From positions 496,001 to 560,000 of the forward strand of contig JADLZK010010194.1 in NCBI GenBank assembly GCA_015847255.1: a DNA stretch of 64,000 bases, in the 5' to 3' direction. The stretch is from Hyparrhenia diplandra (taxonomy: Eukaryota > Streptophyta > Magnoliopsida > Poales > Poaceae). Below, piece after piece: positions 20,669 through 31,657 of the stretch. How positions within the stretch are numbered: position 1 is the first letter of the stretch; each line of letters begins with the position of its first letter. Position numbers and translations under genes: made by a program. The notes under the pieces were generated by a model. It was not told where the DNA came from, searched no databases, and saw only the letters and a list, made by a program, of their open reading frames with translations.

Positions 20669-22023
20669 TGTTGACGATTTACAACCGCAATTTAAACACC
20701 GTCAACACAACACCAAAACAACCTAGAAATAGGGATTTCAACTAACATATTCCAAAGTTTTGGTGTTGATTTGGACTTGCAGGTACCAACCCAAGGATGA
20801 TCACTTTGGGCCAAAAAAAAAAAGACAAAGAAAAAGAAATAAAACCAATAAATAGAAAAAAAGGCCCAAAGGAGCAAATGGCAAGCCCAAACGGGGAATC
20901 AGGACAAAACGTCAAAACCAGGCCGGGCCAAGACCACCTCACGACTTTTTCACAGCAAGGCCCCCGGCTGCCGAAGCGAGCGGCGGCGGGCCCCCGGTGC
21001 TTGGCGCACCACTGGTGTGGCCGCACCACGGGCGAGGCGGTTCGGGCCCAGCCGGGGAGGCGGTTTGTTACCTTCCAAAACGAGCACTACCGACGTTGGA
21101 TGGTCGGTTTCACAGATTAGGAAGGTGTTCCCGTGTCGGTTTAGGTGATTTTAGCACTTAGGCCCCTCCCCTTGTGTATAAATAGCTCCCTCCTTCACCT
21201 CTCTATACAACAATTCAAAGGAGAAACCAAGTCCACTTGTGCAAGAGAGTAGAATTAGTTCTTCTTCTTCTACTTCTTCTTCTATCTTCTAATTCTAGAG
21301 AGTGAGAGAGGGAAAAGCTAGAAAGAAGCTTTGTTCTTTCTACCAGGAGTTGCCGGTTCGCCTCTCGGTGTTCCGCGGTTCCTAGGAGGACGAGTTCGGG
21401 ACTTGTCGGTACCCGCCCAGCTTGTACCCTGCGCAAGCCGCTTACACTTTGGTAAGGAGTCTTGTGATTATCTTGCAGCTACTTAAATTCCTTCGTAAAT
21501 TTCTTAGCCGTTGTAGACTTGTGGGATTGATAGTCGTTCCTTTGGGGCAGTGCTCTGGTAGAAGGACCCTGGGGACGGGTAAGCCTTGTCGACACGCGGA
21601 GTAATAATCACTAGTGTAGACGTGGTGTCTAGACTAAGGGTTTTCTATCTTTTGCGGTGCATCCCACGGTTGAGGGGTAGGCGGCTTGGTCGTGACAAGC
21701 CTTGTCCGTCCTTTGAAATCCCCATGTTCGGTGCGTGTCGTAGAGCTAATTGCCGGAAGCTTCCCAATTGGGCGTTGGCCGGTGCCCGAAGTAAGTAGAT
21801 AACGGACTTTAGAAATCCTTTGCTGGAAAACTTAGCCTATAGATACCTCGCTACTCTTAGAAAACAAACCCTTGCCTTAGGTTGACTGAGGCCAGGAAAA
21901 AGCAAGCTCTTGCGACCGTCCTTGTGTAAAATACGATACCACAGCACCACTTAGGGTGAAGTGCTACAACGGTATTTCCGTGTGCTTGCGGATTTTTCTC
22001 TGTGTGCGTAAGAAACAACAACA
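20669..22023 (+). repeat. Element D 5' LTR
   Basis: 1355 bp, TGTTGACGATTTACAACC to AAACAACAACA. The TATA box TATAAATA is at 21177-21184. A CT-rich tract with TTCTTC repeats lies in the transcribed part (about 21256-21290). A terminal inverted pair TGTTGACG/CGTCAACA is at 20669-20707. It differs from the 3' LTR mostly at CAG/CTG-type sites. Confidence 0.88.
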
Positions 22024-22029
22024 AGCATT

Positions 22030-22048
22030 TACGGCGCCGTTGCCGGGG
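22030..22048 (+). promoter_or_regulatory. Element D primer-binding site (tRNA-Asp type)
   Basis: ACGGCGCCGTTGCCGGGGA lies 7 bp after the LTR end. Apart from the first bases it equals TGGCGCCGTTGCCGGGGA, the complement of the tRNA-Asp 3' end. It primes minus-strand synthesis. Confidence 0.85.
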
Positions 22049-22140
22049 ACGGTTGTCGTAGTTATATTTCGAGCCTAGTCGAATTGTGTATTTGGTAGTA
22101 TCCTTTTAAAACAAAAGTACCAAAAGAGTCCCTGTTACTC

Positions 22141-22935
22141 ATGGAGCAACCTACCCTACAAATCTGTCCGCTCCTAAGGGCGAGCTCGTAGAACCATGCC
22201 AATCTGAAGCCAATCACAGGCCAGTATGAGCTCCGCCACGGCTTTATAGCCATGGTTCAGGCCCGAGCCTTTTCGGGCTCGGAATATGAAAACCCCTATC
22301 ATCACTTACGGGAGTTTGAGCGGCTCTGTGGGTGCGACTATTGCGGGCATGACACATGACACGTTGAGGTGGAAGTTGTTTCCGTTCTCTCTCGAGAGGG
22401 CGACTCAATGGTACGCCCATAACGTAGGGTTGGTAAACGGAGAATGGGAAGAGCTGCGGCTGCATTCTGTGTAGCGTTCTACCCTTTATCCGTAATCGCG
22501 TTCTGCGACAAGAGATACTCAACTTCCAACAAAGAGAGGGTGAAACCTTAGGTGCAGCTTTGGGACCGGTTTACCACGCTTACACGATCGGCCCGGCACT
22601 GTCCATACCAAACCACGTGCTTTTACGGCATTTACGGCTAGGATTGGACGAGGGGCAAGCGCCTCGCTTGCTTGATTGATTTGCCGGAATCGTTTGCACA
22701 TAAAACCACAGCGGAAGGAGAAGCTCTCCTAAACCGTATTCTTGAGAATACTCCTCCGCTAGAACCCATCCGAGTAGAACCCAGCGAAACCGGAGGAAGT
22801 CTCTTCGACTCTTGCCGAACCTGAAACATCTTTAGAGAGACCTCGCCTTTGAACGAACCAAAGGAGACCGCATGCACGGATCTCCGTTCTTCGAGGTTGA
22901 CTTTGCGATCAATTCGGTGATACCTCGAAGTACGA
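22141..22935 (+). pseudogene. Element D gag (frameshifted)
   Basis: Begins at ATG 22141 (MEQPTLQIC). Capsid motifs follow: GQYELRHGFIAMVQARAFSG (about 22220), ENPYHHLREFERLCG (about 22290), TLRWKLFPFSLE (about 22365), EILNFQQREGETLGAALGP (about 22510) and IPNHVLLRHLRLGLDE (about 22610). At least three frame changes. I see no CCHC zinc knuckle between the capsid and the protease, as in element A. This group may pack its RNA differently, or the knuckle was lost. Confidence 0.75.
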
Positions 22936-22938
22936 ACA

Positions 22939-23401
22939 ATGGAAGAAACCACATCGGCTAGCCCTAAACAACCCCTGGATAAAATCTTTCTCCAGGAGTC
23001 TATTAAGGAGCTAACAGCTATAATGAGCACGGAATGGTTGCGGGAGGAAGGACCTTCTTTCGAAGAAATTCGGATAATTGGCCCCTCTACACCAATCCAA
23101 TGCGATTATCGGGGAAACGTGGTGGAAGTCATGTATAACCCTCGCCGTGGGAATAAACATAATGTCCAAAACCTTCGCACAAGCTTATGAAGAGGAAGCT
23201 GTTAGGACCCCCACAACACGGACCTTGCGCATAGCACCACGCACCACCCTTGAAAGCCGTGAGGTTATACATGAACAAATCTTCTTATACAGGAATGTCA
23301 AGTTGTCTCTGGATTTTCATATTTTTGATATCCAAGACTTCGACATCCTGATCGGGCATCCCTTGGAGAAGATTCTTGATCTATCAACATCAGGGATTTA
23401 G
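22939..23401 (+). pseudogene. Element D protease-like region
   Basis: The first frame, METTSASP-like (MEETTSASPKQPLDKIFLQE), leads to MYNPRRGN. After a +1 change the text reads GINIMSKTFAQAY ... FHIFDIQDFDILIGHPLEKI. The ILIGHPLEKI ending corresponds to the ILGRP-type flap of Athila retropepsins, and GINIMSKTFA to SVNIMPK. The usual catalytic Asp-Ser/Thr-Gly before it is replaced by Asn-Pro-x-x-Gly, the same replacement as in element A. Confidence 0.6.
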
Positions 23402-23639
23402 ATATCAAACTCACGGAAGAAAAGTTTTTCATCCCGGTTACTCGAGCTAAAAACTCGTAATGTAACCCTTCCTTGAGTATGACATGCCCAAGGAGGTCAT
23501 GGGAGTTATGCTATATGAGAACCCTTTAAACAGGACCTAGAAAAAGACGCCCAATTCTTCATTGAAGAAGAGGGCGATTCATGGGAACTCATAGAACTTC
23601 CCAAAGAGGAAGAGCTAACTTGGCCTCCAGTTGAGCTTA

Positions 23640-24650
23640 AACCCCTACCCCCAGGCCTACGCTATGTGTTCCTAAACGGCGATTCACAAGCTCCTGTCAT
23701 CATAAGTGACAAGCTTAGTGACCAGGAAACTACCCAACTAATAGCCGTCTTAGAAAAACACAGATCGGTCTTCGGGTATTCCCTTCAAGATCTAAAAGGG
23801 GTAAGCCCAACACTCTGCACACATCGCATACCTATTGACCCTTCCAAAGTACCCCATCTTGCGAACCCGGCGCCTAAGGGCTCAATAATGCGATGCGTGA
23901 AGTCGTGAAGAAGGAAGTTCTCAAGCTTCTTCACGCTTGGGATTATCTATCCCGTACCACCACGGTGATTGGGTTAGCCCGGTCCAAGTGGTCCCTAAAA
24001 AGGGAGGAATGACGATCGTTGAGAACGCTAAAAATGAACTCATTCCACAAAGGCAAGTCACGGTGGTGGAGAATGTGTATTGATTATAGAAAACTTAACA
24101 AGGCAACAAAGAAAGATCACTTCCCGCTGCCCTTTATTGATGAAATGTTTGAGCGGTTAGCGAAACATTCTTTCTTTGTTTCCTTGACGGGTATTCTGGC
24201 TACCACCGGATCCCGATCCACCACGATGACGAGCAAGACCACGTTCACATGCCCATACGGAACCTATGCCTACCGTAGAATGTCATTTGGGTACGTGTAA
24301 TGCACCTCGCTTCTTTTCGGTGCATGATGTCTATCTTCTCGAGACATGATCGAAGAAATCATGGAAGTCTTCATGGACGATTTCTCTGTCTATGGTAAGA
24401 CTTTTGAAAGTTGTGCGAAGAACCTAGACCGGGTCTTGCTTGGCGATGCCAAGAAAAGGACCTGGTACTTAAGCGGGAAAAGTGCCACTTTATGGTCGAG
24501 AAGGCATCGTTCTCGGGGCACCTCGTGTCCGAGAGGGGATAGAGGTAGATAGAGCCAAAATAGACGTTATTGAAAAGCTACCACCCCTAGTGAATGTCAA
24601 AGGGATCCGTAGTTTCCTAGGCCACGCAGGTTTTATAGAAGATTTATAAA
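23640..24650 (+). pseudogene. Element D reverse transcriptase (frameshifted)
   Basis: Motifs: VLEKHRSVFGYSLQDLKG (about 23745), RMCIDYRKLNKATKKDHFPL (24072-24130), FTCPYGTYAYRRMSFG (about 24245) and the catalytic box VFMDDFSVYGKTF (24366-24405), with both Asp residues intact. This is the Athila-lineage pattern. Frames shift at about 23880, 24040, 24195, 24300 and 24440. Confidence 0.85.
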
Positions 24651-25170
24651 GATTTTTCACAAATCGCTAGACCCCTTACCCCCTCGCTAGCCAAGGACGC
24701 CCTTTGACTTCACGGATGAGTGCTTGCATGCTTTGAAACCCACGAAGAAAGCACTCATCTCGGCTCTCCGATCATCCAACCCCGGATTGGTCGTTGCCAT
24801 TTGAAATCATGTGCGATGCTAGCGACTACGCTGTTGGTGCGGTCTTAGGCCAAACCAAGGACAAAAGCAGCATGCCATCGCATATGCTAGCAAAACTCGA
24901 CGGAGCCCAATTTTAATTACGCTACAATGAAAAAAAGAACTCTGGCAAGTAGTCTTTGCTATCGAGAAGTTTCGATCCTACTTAGTGGGCGCAAAAATAA
25001 TTGTCTACACAGACCATGACGCCCTTAAGTATCTTCTTACCAAAAAGGATGCGAAACCTCGCTTGATCCGCTGGATTCTCCTACTCCAAGAATTTGACAT
25101 TGAGATAAAAGATAAAAAGGGAGTAGAAAATACAGTTGCGGATCATTTGTCGTATATGCATGGTAACTAA
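24651..25170 (+). pseudogene. Element D RNase H (frameshifted)
   Basis: Starts around PFEIMCDASDYAVGAVLGQT (about 24800; catalytic Asp in CDAS) and ends with IIVYTDHDALKYLLTKKDAK (about 25000; catalytic Asp in YTDH) and VENTVADHLSYMHGN, stop at 25168-25170. The Glu-containing middle is in another frame. A short connection (ELPINDYCATTCYS) follows before integrase should begin. Confidence 0.8.
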
Positions 25171-25290
25171 CATGCAGGAGCTACCAATCAACGATTACTG
25201 TGCGACGACATGCTACTCAAGGTGTCACACTTCAGCCCATGGTACGCAAACATTGTGAATTACATGATTGCAGGCTATGTACCACCCGGG

Positions 25291-25370
25291 GAAAATTCAA
25301 ACAAGAGTGCTTTGAGAGGAAAATTCAAACAAGAGTGCTTTGAGAGGAAAATTCAAACAAGAGTGATTTT
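25291..25370 (+). repeat. 28-bp triplication at the integrase deletion scar
   Basis: Three direct copies of GAAAATTCAAACAAGAGTGC followed by TTTGAGAG (25291-25318, 25319-25346, 25347-25370). They lie exactly where the integrase should begin (after the connection motif near 25280). Confidence 0.85.
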
Positions 25371-25643
25371 GTGAGAGTCAATGCCATAAAAGAGCAATGC
25401 TATTTTCTTTCAAAAAATTCAAAAACTTACCAAGTCTTTGCGCATAAGTAGTAGCAAGAAGATGGAAGTTCATGCTGTTCCATTGCTCAATTATTCTAAG
25501 ATAGCTTGGTAGCCACCATGAATGCTCACAAGGCAGGTAAGGCTTGGAATAACCTGTATGCAAGCTTACATCTTGGAGATTGAACCACTTTAGTCCCTGT
25601 GCCTTCACTCGAGGACGAGTAAAGGGCTAAGTGTGGGGGAGTT
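25371..25643 (+). other. Element D 3' untranslated region and polypurine tract
   Basis: Non-coding, ending in GTGTGGGGGAGTT (25631-25643) directly before the 3' LTR. No structured repeat module is seen here, unlike A, B, C and E, consistent with a deletion spanning integrase and most of the 3' region. Confidence 0.75.
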
Positions 25644-26760
25644 TGTTGACGGTAACCAACTGCAATTTAAACACCGTCAACACAACACCAAAACAACCTA
25701 GAAATAGGGATTTCAACTAACATATTCCAAAGTTTTGGTGTTTATTTGGACTTGCAGGTACCAACCCAAGGATGATCACTTTGGGCCAAAAAAAAAAGAC
25801 AAAGAAAAAGAAATAAAACCAATAAATAGAAAAAAAGGCCCAAAGGAGCAAATGGCAAGCCCAAACAGGAATCGGGACAAAACGTCAAAACCAGGCCGGG
25901 CCAAGACCACCTCACGACTTTTCACAGCAAGGAGGCCCAGCCTGCCGAAGCCAGAGCCAGGCGGGCCCCAGAAGGGTGCGCGCGCACCACCTGGTGCGGC
26001 CGCACCCTGGCTGAGGCGGTTCGGGCCCAGCTTCGGGGAGGCGGTTTGTTACCTTCCAAAACGAGCACTACCGACGTTGGATGGTCGGTTTCACAGATTA
26101 GGAAGGTGTTCCCAGGTCGGTTTAGGTGATTTTAGCACTTAGGCCCCTCCCCCTTGTGTATAAATAGCTCCCTCCTTCACCTCTCTATACAACAATTCAA
26201 AGGAGAAACCAGTCCACTTGTGCAAGAGAGTAGAATTAGTTCTTCTTCTTCTACTTCTTCTTCTATCTTCTAATTCTAGAGAGTGAGAGAGGGAAAAGCT
26301 AGAAAGAAGCTTTGTTCTTTCTACCCGGAGTTGCCGGTTCGCCTCTCGGTGTTCCGCGGTTCCTAGGAGGACGGAGTGCCGGACTTGTCGGTACCCGCCC
26401 AGCTTGTACCTCTGCAAGCTGCTTACACTTTGGTAAGGAGTCTTGTGATTATCTTGCAGCTACTTAAATTCCTTCGTAAATTTCTTAGCCGTTGTAGACT
26501 TGTGGGATTGATAGTCGTTCCTTTGGGGCGGTGCTCGGTAGAAGGACCCAGGGGGGACGGGTAAGCCTTGTCGACACGCCGGAGTAATAATCACTAGTGT
26601 AGACGTGGTGTCTAGACTAAGGGTTTTCTATCTTTTGCGGTGCATCCCATGGTTGAGGGGGTAGGCGGCTTGGTCGTGACAAGCCTTGTCCGTCCTTTGA
26701 AATCCCCCCATGTTCGGCTGTGTCGTAGAGCTAATTGCTTAGGAAGCTTCCCAATTGGGC
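25644..26760 (+). repeat. Element D 3' LTR (truncated)
   Basis: Starts TGTTGACGGTAACCAACT with a perfect 10-bp inverted pair TGTTGACGGT/ACCGTCAACA (25644-25653, 25673-25682). The GC palindrome GGTGCGGCCGCACC (25993-26006) lies 153 bp upstream of TATAAATA (26159-26166). It stops at CCCAATTGGGC; the equivalent point in the 5' LTR is 21774, so about 250 bp are missing. Confidence 0.88.
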
Positions 26761-27488
26761 TTAGGAAGACGAAAAGAGCTCGCGGTGAGCTCCGCTGGGG
26801 CGAGCTCATTCCCGAGTTACAGGGTACTTCGGATGTCGAAATTGGTCATCGCCGAGAAATCGTGGTTTGGGCGGTGGTCGGGCGTCGCCCGTCTCAATCG
26901 TAGTTGGAATGCGTCTTCTCGGCATGGGCATGCCCATACCGTGGATGAGGAGGCGTACCCGTGCGCACCCGCACGATCTTGGGCGGAGTTGTTGGAGTCG
27001 ACGGGTCATGACGAGGTGACCATCCGGCGGCTCTTTCCCCTGTAGCCCGGCCGTGGCTACGGTGGTCGCCAGAGAGTTGTTGAGCTTGTCGAGAGTGGTT
27101 GACCAACTCTCGCACCCGCGAGCTTCCCAGAGAAGGCGGGCGGATGAGGTCTTTAGCGGACGTCGTCATAGAGCTCGTCGCGGGGACTCGAGCGAGGCGG
27201 AAAGAGGTCTCGGGCGAGGTCGGCGCGATGAAGACTGGAGAGTTCGTTGTCGGGAGAGCTCGAACGAAGCGGAAAGATGGATCTCGTCTGGAGAGCTCGT
27301 GTGCGGGAGCCCGAGAGGCGGAGGCTCGCCCTCGTGCGGAGAGCTCGTGTGTGGTGAAGACTTCGTGTGCCACGGTGGTACGCCTTGCCATGTTACGTCT
27401 CTCGTGCGATCGAGGTCCGAGTCGCTTTGGTTTGTTGATAGCGGGTTGGGTGCTCTTGTATGAGTGTCCCAAATATCGATCCCCCATA
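26761..27488 (-). repeat. Tat-2 3' LTR fragment (U3 only)
   Basis: The reverse complement matches Tat-1's LTR from 11341 to about 12040. It lacks the TATA box and everything downstream. The outer end is degraded to TATGGGGGATCG rather than TGTGGGGG. The left cut meets the truncated 3' LTR of element D. Confidence 0.8.
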
Positions 27489-28377
27489 GTAGCCCCCGAG
27501 CATTTGGGGGAGAAGGGGTCTCTCCCAGATGCTATTTCGCGTGGTGGCCTTTCTCGAGAGGGGGCCTTGTCGTAGGATTGATGTTTGTTCGTGGGTGCGG
27601 CGCGGGCGCTCCCCGGTGTGTAGCCCCCGAGGCTCCGTGAGAATAGTAGATTCTTGCGGAGGATTTTTAGAATTTCCATGGGCTCATCGACCCGTTCCCC
27701 TCGCGACTGTCCGCAGGGGTGGTGAGCTCGAGCTCGATCTTGCCGCGTTTGCCGAGATCGAGTGCTCGGTGAGCTACCGTCGGATAGTCAGTGAGGCCCG
27801 AGCTCGTGCCCGTTCGTACGATCCGCTAGCGGATCGACCTCAGGATACGAGAGCTCAACTGCCGTGGTTCTCGAGCCCCCGGGTGATGTCCGGGGGCGAG
27901 GCGCTTCCTCATCGGTGAGGTTAGCTCGGAGTCGACCGTGGCCCTCAGCGACCCGGACGCGCGCGAGCGAAAGCCCCCGAGCCCCTTCGAGAGCTCGAGG
28001 CGCGGGCCGTCGATGCCGCTTTCACAAGGCGCTCCTCGCTCGTGGTGTCTCTGGGCGGCTCTCGGAGCTCTCGGGCTGAGCTGGCCTTCGAACCCTGAGG
28101 CGGGGAGCTCGTGTTTCGAGCTCTGCTTTTTAGAGCTCGGCGATCTAGCCGTTATGCGGAGCTCTTGGATTTTCACCCTGCGTAAAAAATAGCCGTTGGG
28201 ATCTTACCGTTGAGATTTTTACCGTTGGCGTGAAGTTATCTCATTAATGTCGCGGCCGTTCGGCTTCCGCCAGGTGTTAGACGCGCGTCGATCTCGTGGC
28301 ATCCGTTGCAGGCGGATGTGACGCGGGGTGGGCCCTCCTGGCGGTTTCACCTCGACGCCTCCGTCGCGCTGGACCTC
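27489..28377 (+). other. Tat-2 3' untranslated region / upstream region of the aORF
   Basis: Begins with the polypurine tract (minus strand CTCGGGGGCTAC). It contains many GAGCTC palindromes and, at 28147-28260, five CCGTT (AACGG on -) motifs, three of them about 14 bp apart (28193, 28208, 28223). The + reading frames here are compositional and I do not call a gene. Confidence 0.6.
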
Positions 28378-28385
28378 TATAAATA
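28378..28385 (+). promoter_or_regulatory. TATA box of the Tat-2 antisense gene
   Basis: CTCTATAAATAGGCG at 28376-28390, on the strand of the accessory ORF and opposite to the element's sense strand. The first ATG (28523) is about 140 bp downstream. It is preceded by the AACGG-motif cluster. This supports independent transcription of the antisense gene. Confidence 0.65.
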
Positions 28386-28522
28386 GGCGAGATCGGGAGG
28401 CGGATTCACCTTCCCACTTCTTGCCTTCCTTCGCGAGAGAAAGAGAGTTCAATCGCCTCCGCTTGCTTGTAGATCAACCTCCCCGTCTCCCCTACCGCCG
28501 GCGATTCGCTTGAAAGCGAGAG

Positions 28523-31500
28523 ATGGGCTCTGGCTGCCGTCGGCGGTGGCCGAGGGCGATAGAGAGGTGCGGCCTCGCGGCGGGCTTCGTACCCGTGGGC
28601 GGCGGAGGAGTGGATCATACCATCGGCGTCTCACGCATCTCGACCCGCGCCGGGCTACACCGTCTCTTTCGTGGCCTTCCACGAGCGCGGGCTCGGCGTG
28701 CGGCCCACGACTTCTTCCGCGGCCTCGTCTCATAATGGGGCGTCGAGCTCCGGACTTGGCGCCGAGCGGGGTCTTTGCTCTTGGCGTCTTCAACATGCTC
28801 TGCGGGGGTGGGTGGGGATCCCTCCCAGGCGGGAGCTCTTCGGGCGCCGTCTCGCCAAGATCTAACCCCTGTAGGGCAAGGGAGGCGGCCCAGCCCGATC
28901 GCTGGCGTGACGATGTAGGCTGCGTGGGGGAGGGTCCGTGAGTCCTTCCCTAAGGGTGACTTCCGTTGGCCAACCCGGGTGGAGGGAGGAGTGGTTCTAC
29001 CTCAAGAACGACCTCGCCCATCCTCTACCTCGGTTCACCCGCCGCACCTTCGCCACCGCGAGCAAGCTGTGGCGCGAGGGACCGCATGACCACGTCTCGG
29101 AGCGAGGTGGAGCGGGCGGTGAGTAAGATCAAGGTGCTCGAGACGCCCGGGGCCAGTGGTGAACCATATCATCGAGTCCTGGCTCTCCAAGGCCGTGGTG
29201 CCCCTTCAACGCCGAGCTCTCGGGTGCGGGAGATGGTGGAGGAGGCGCCCGTTCATGGGGGACAGCCGAACGCCCCGGGGCTCACCGTCCACCGGGTGGA
29301 GTGGTGGATGCGGCGGGTGACGAAGATGGGGAGAGGTTGCTAGGGAGCTCACCAGATCCTCCCCAATCCGAGGGCTGCGGCGTTGGTAAGTGCTCGTTGC
29401 TGCGCCGTCCATTTCATTGTCTTGAGTCTTGTGACGAGCTCGAGCTCTCTGGTCGGCGCGATGGAGTCCTTCGGCCCCATCCCCCTTCCCGAGAGGCCTA
29501 GGCCGGCGCTGCGGTGTCAAGCAGCCCCTGTTTGGAACGAGGGGGCGGGCTCATCGGCGGCGCGATGGCGAGCGGCGATCGAGGAGGTGGAGCACGGCGT
29601 CGAGCTGCGGGGAGCGCCCTCGGCGTCGGCGAAGCCCATGGGCGAAGAGTAGGGACCGTTGGGGCTTGCGAGCTGCTTGCCCCGGCGCGCCGTCGAGCCG
29701 GGCGGCGCCGCTCCTCGGCTCAACCGGGCCGTGCCCAAGCCCCGACCGCGGGCGGATGCTCCGGTCGAGGATGGCTCGGGGCTTCGGTGCCCGAGGCACG
29801 TAGAAGGAAGAAGAGGGTGGCCACCTTGTAAAGCCTTTGCCTCTGTGTTCTTTGTGGGTTGTAGTGGTTGGCCATATGTGTTAACCTCCGATCATGTTCG
29901 GGCGGCGTACCGAGCGCGAGGCGGGCGTGCCGGGCTCGGTCGTGCGGGCTCGAGCAGCGGTAGTGGCTCGGCGATGCCGCGCCCAATTCTTGAGCTCGGT
30001 GCCGCGCGAGCTCGGCGCGCGACGTCGGCGAGCTCGGCGGTGGTGACGGCGAGTCCGGCGACGGCTCGAGGGGCGAAAGATGGTGGGGCGACGGCGGGCT
30101 TGAAGATGATGGCTCTCTTCCCCTTCAAGGGATTGCTGTCTACGGTAGCGTCAGCGACCTCGGCGCGGTCGTCGGGGTGAAGGGGCGTCTCGTACCGGAC
30201 CCGCCCGGCGGCGACCCGTCCGTGGGCGAGGGCGCTGTCGATGCTGGGCTCGATCGGCGAGCTCGGTGGCGACTACACTGAGCGGCTACGGGCGCCGGAA
30301 CTCAGGCCGCGGCGAGCTCGGCGGTGGCGGCGGAGGCGGGAGAAGGCGGTCCCGGAGGAGACTCGGCCATCAAGGAGCATCTTTGAATGGAGCTGCCGCC
30401 CGAGGTCGATGTTCGCCCCCGGCCCAGGGGAGGTCGTCGTCGAGCACCCGGTCGTCAACATCTCCGATGACGAGGGGGTGCCGGCGGGCGGAGAGGACCG
30501 TGCGGGCGGGGGAGTGAAGGCCTAGAGGAGGAAGCCGTGGAGGGTGCCGCCACCACGAACGCCGTTGCCGCTTCAGGGTGCCGTTCCTTGCCACGGGGAT
30601 GATTGAGGTCGACGAGGCCAAGGTGTCATGCGTGTTGTCGCGCGAGTGCCCCTCCACCGGGTGTGGACGTCGTTCTTCCTCCGACCTTCGCGCCCGGTCG
30701 CTCGCTGGGCGGCTCGTCGTCGGAGGACCCGAGTCGCCCTCGGTTGGCGTCGGGGGAGAAGTGTGCTCGCCGCCTCTCGGGTTCGTCGGCATCATGGTGA
30801 TTGGAGCTCCGTTTCGTGTCTTCGACTTGCTCATTCATTTTTGCTTTTGCGGGGCGTGCGGGGAGGCTATCGGGGTACAATCGCTGGATGAATCTTTCGA
30901 GGGCCGGTGGCCGTCGGGCGGCGGGCGACGGCGTCTTGCGGGAGATGAGATGTGCGCCGAGCTCGGATCGGCGCAGCTCCAAAGACGGTTCCCTGAAGCC
31001 CGGCGAAGGAGGCGGCGGACCTTATCCGCGAGGCGGAGGGGCGAGTTGCCGGGAGGCCCGGGAGAGGGTGGACGCCGCGGCGCGGGAGGCGCCCCGGGGA
31101 GGAGGAGCTCGAGCTCGCTCATAAACGGCAGCCGAGAAGATGAAGGAAGAGCTCGACTCCCTCCCGCCGGATGCTTGATGATAAGGGAGCTTGAGCGCTC
31201 GGCGCTTGAGCAGAGCGGAGTCCTCCGGAAGGACAAGGAGGAGATCGCCCGGCGGCTCCACCCGGCGACACCCCAGCTTGAGTGAGTGAGTGCTTCGCTC
31301 TTGTCTTATTGTCTTGTTCTTTTAGCGCTGGGGCTGATTGTCCTCGTCGGCGGGGCTTCAGCTTATGACCACGAAGCTTCCGAGCTGTGGTGCATGCTCC
31401 GCGCCTCGTAGGGCGGAGAAGGATCGGCCGAGGCTGAAAACCACGTCTTTGTGGTGCAACGGCGACGGGGGCTCTATGACGAGCTGTGGAGGCAAAGCGG

Positions 31501-31657
31501 CCGTCTTCTACCTTGTGGTCTCGTGGTCTTACGGCTTGTGTTTTGATCTGCTTTGTCTTTGCTTGTAGGTGAGAAACGGAACTCTCTGAAGACGACTACG
31601 GGAGCTCGGGGGAGGGGGGTCGGCGCTGGCACGTTGAAGCCACCCCGCAAAGACACC
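28523..31657 (+). pseudogene. Tat-2 antisense accessory gene, 5' part
   Basis: Domain start: YTVSFVAFHERGLGV (about 28660), FFRGLVS, then APSGVFALGVFNMLC (about 28755-28800) and WVGIPPR. This is the pattern of the plant 'putative gypsy type transposon' (Transposase_28-like) domain. Downstream come WWMRRVTKMG (about 29310), CDELELSG and MESFGPIPLPER (about 29430-29500), then low-complexity sequence and a coiled coil up to about 31265. Candidate introns: an acceptor at about 30855 (before GGCGTGCGGGAGG), GTGAGT at 31281 to CAG near 31363, and an acceptor TTTGCTTGTAG at 31559-31569. Several frameshifts. Element A interrupts it after 31657, where sequence equivalent to Tat-1 near 2440 should continue. 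Confidence 0.65.

Larger units (their letters stand above)
20669..26760 (+). mobile_element. Element D: Athila-type element without integrase, 3' truncated
   Basis: 5' LTR, tRNA-Asp primer site, gag, protease, RT, RNase H, a short triplicated repeat, polypurine tract and a truncated 3' LTR. All coding tracts carry frameshifts. The integrase is missing: the RNase H-integrase connection stops near 25290 and continues into 3' untranslated sequence. The 3' LTR ends abruptly at 26760 in the middle of its homologue and meets a truncated Tat-2 LTR. Confidence 0.88.

Noticed and set aside
30578..31285. 235-codon frame on + as an independent gene
   Set aside because: It is the aORF coiled-coil region read partly in the wrong frame and across an intron-like segment.
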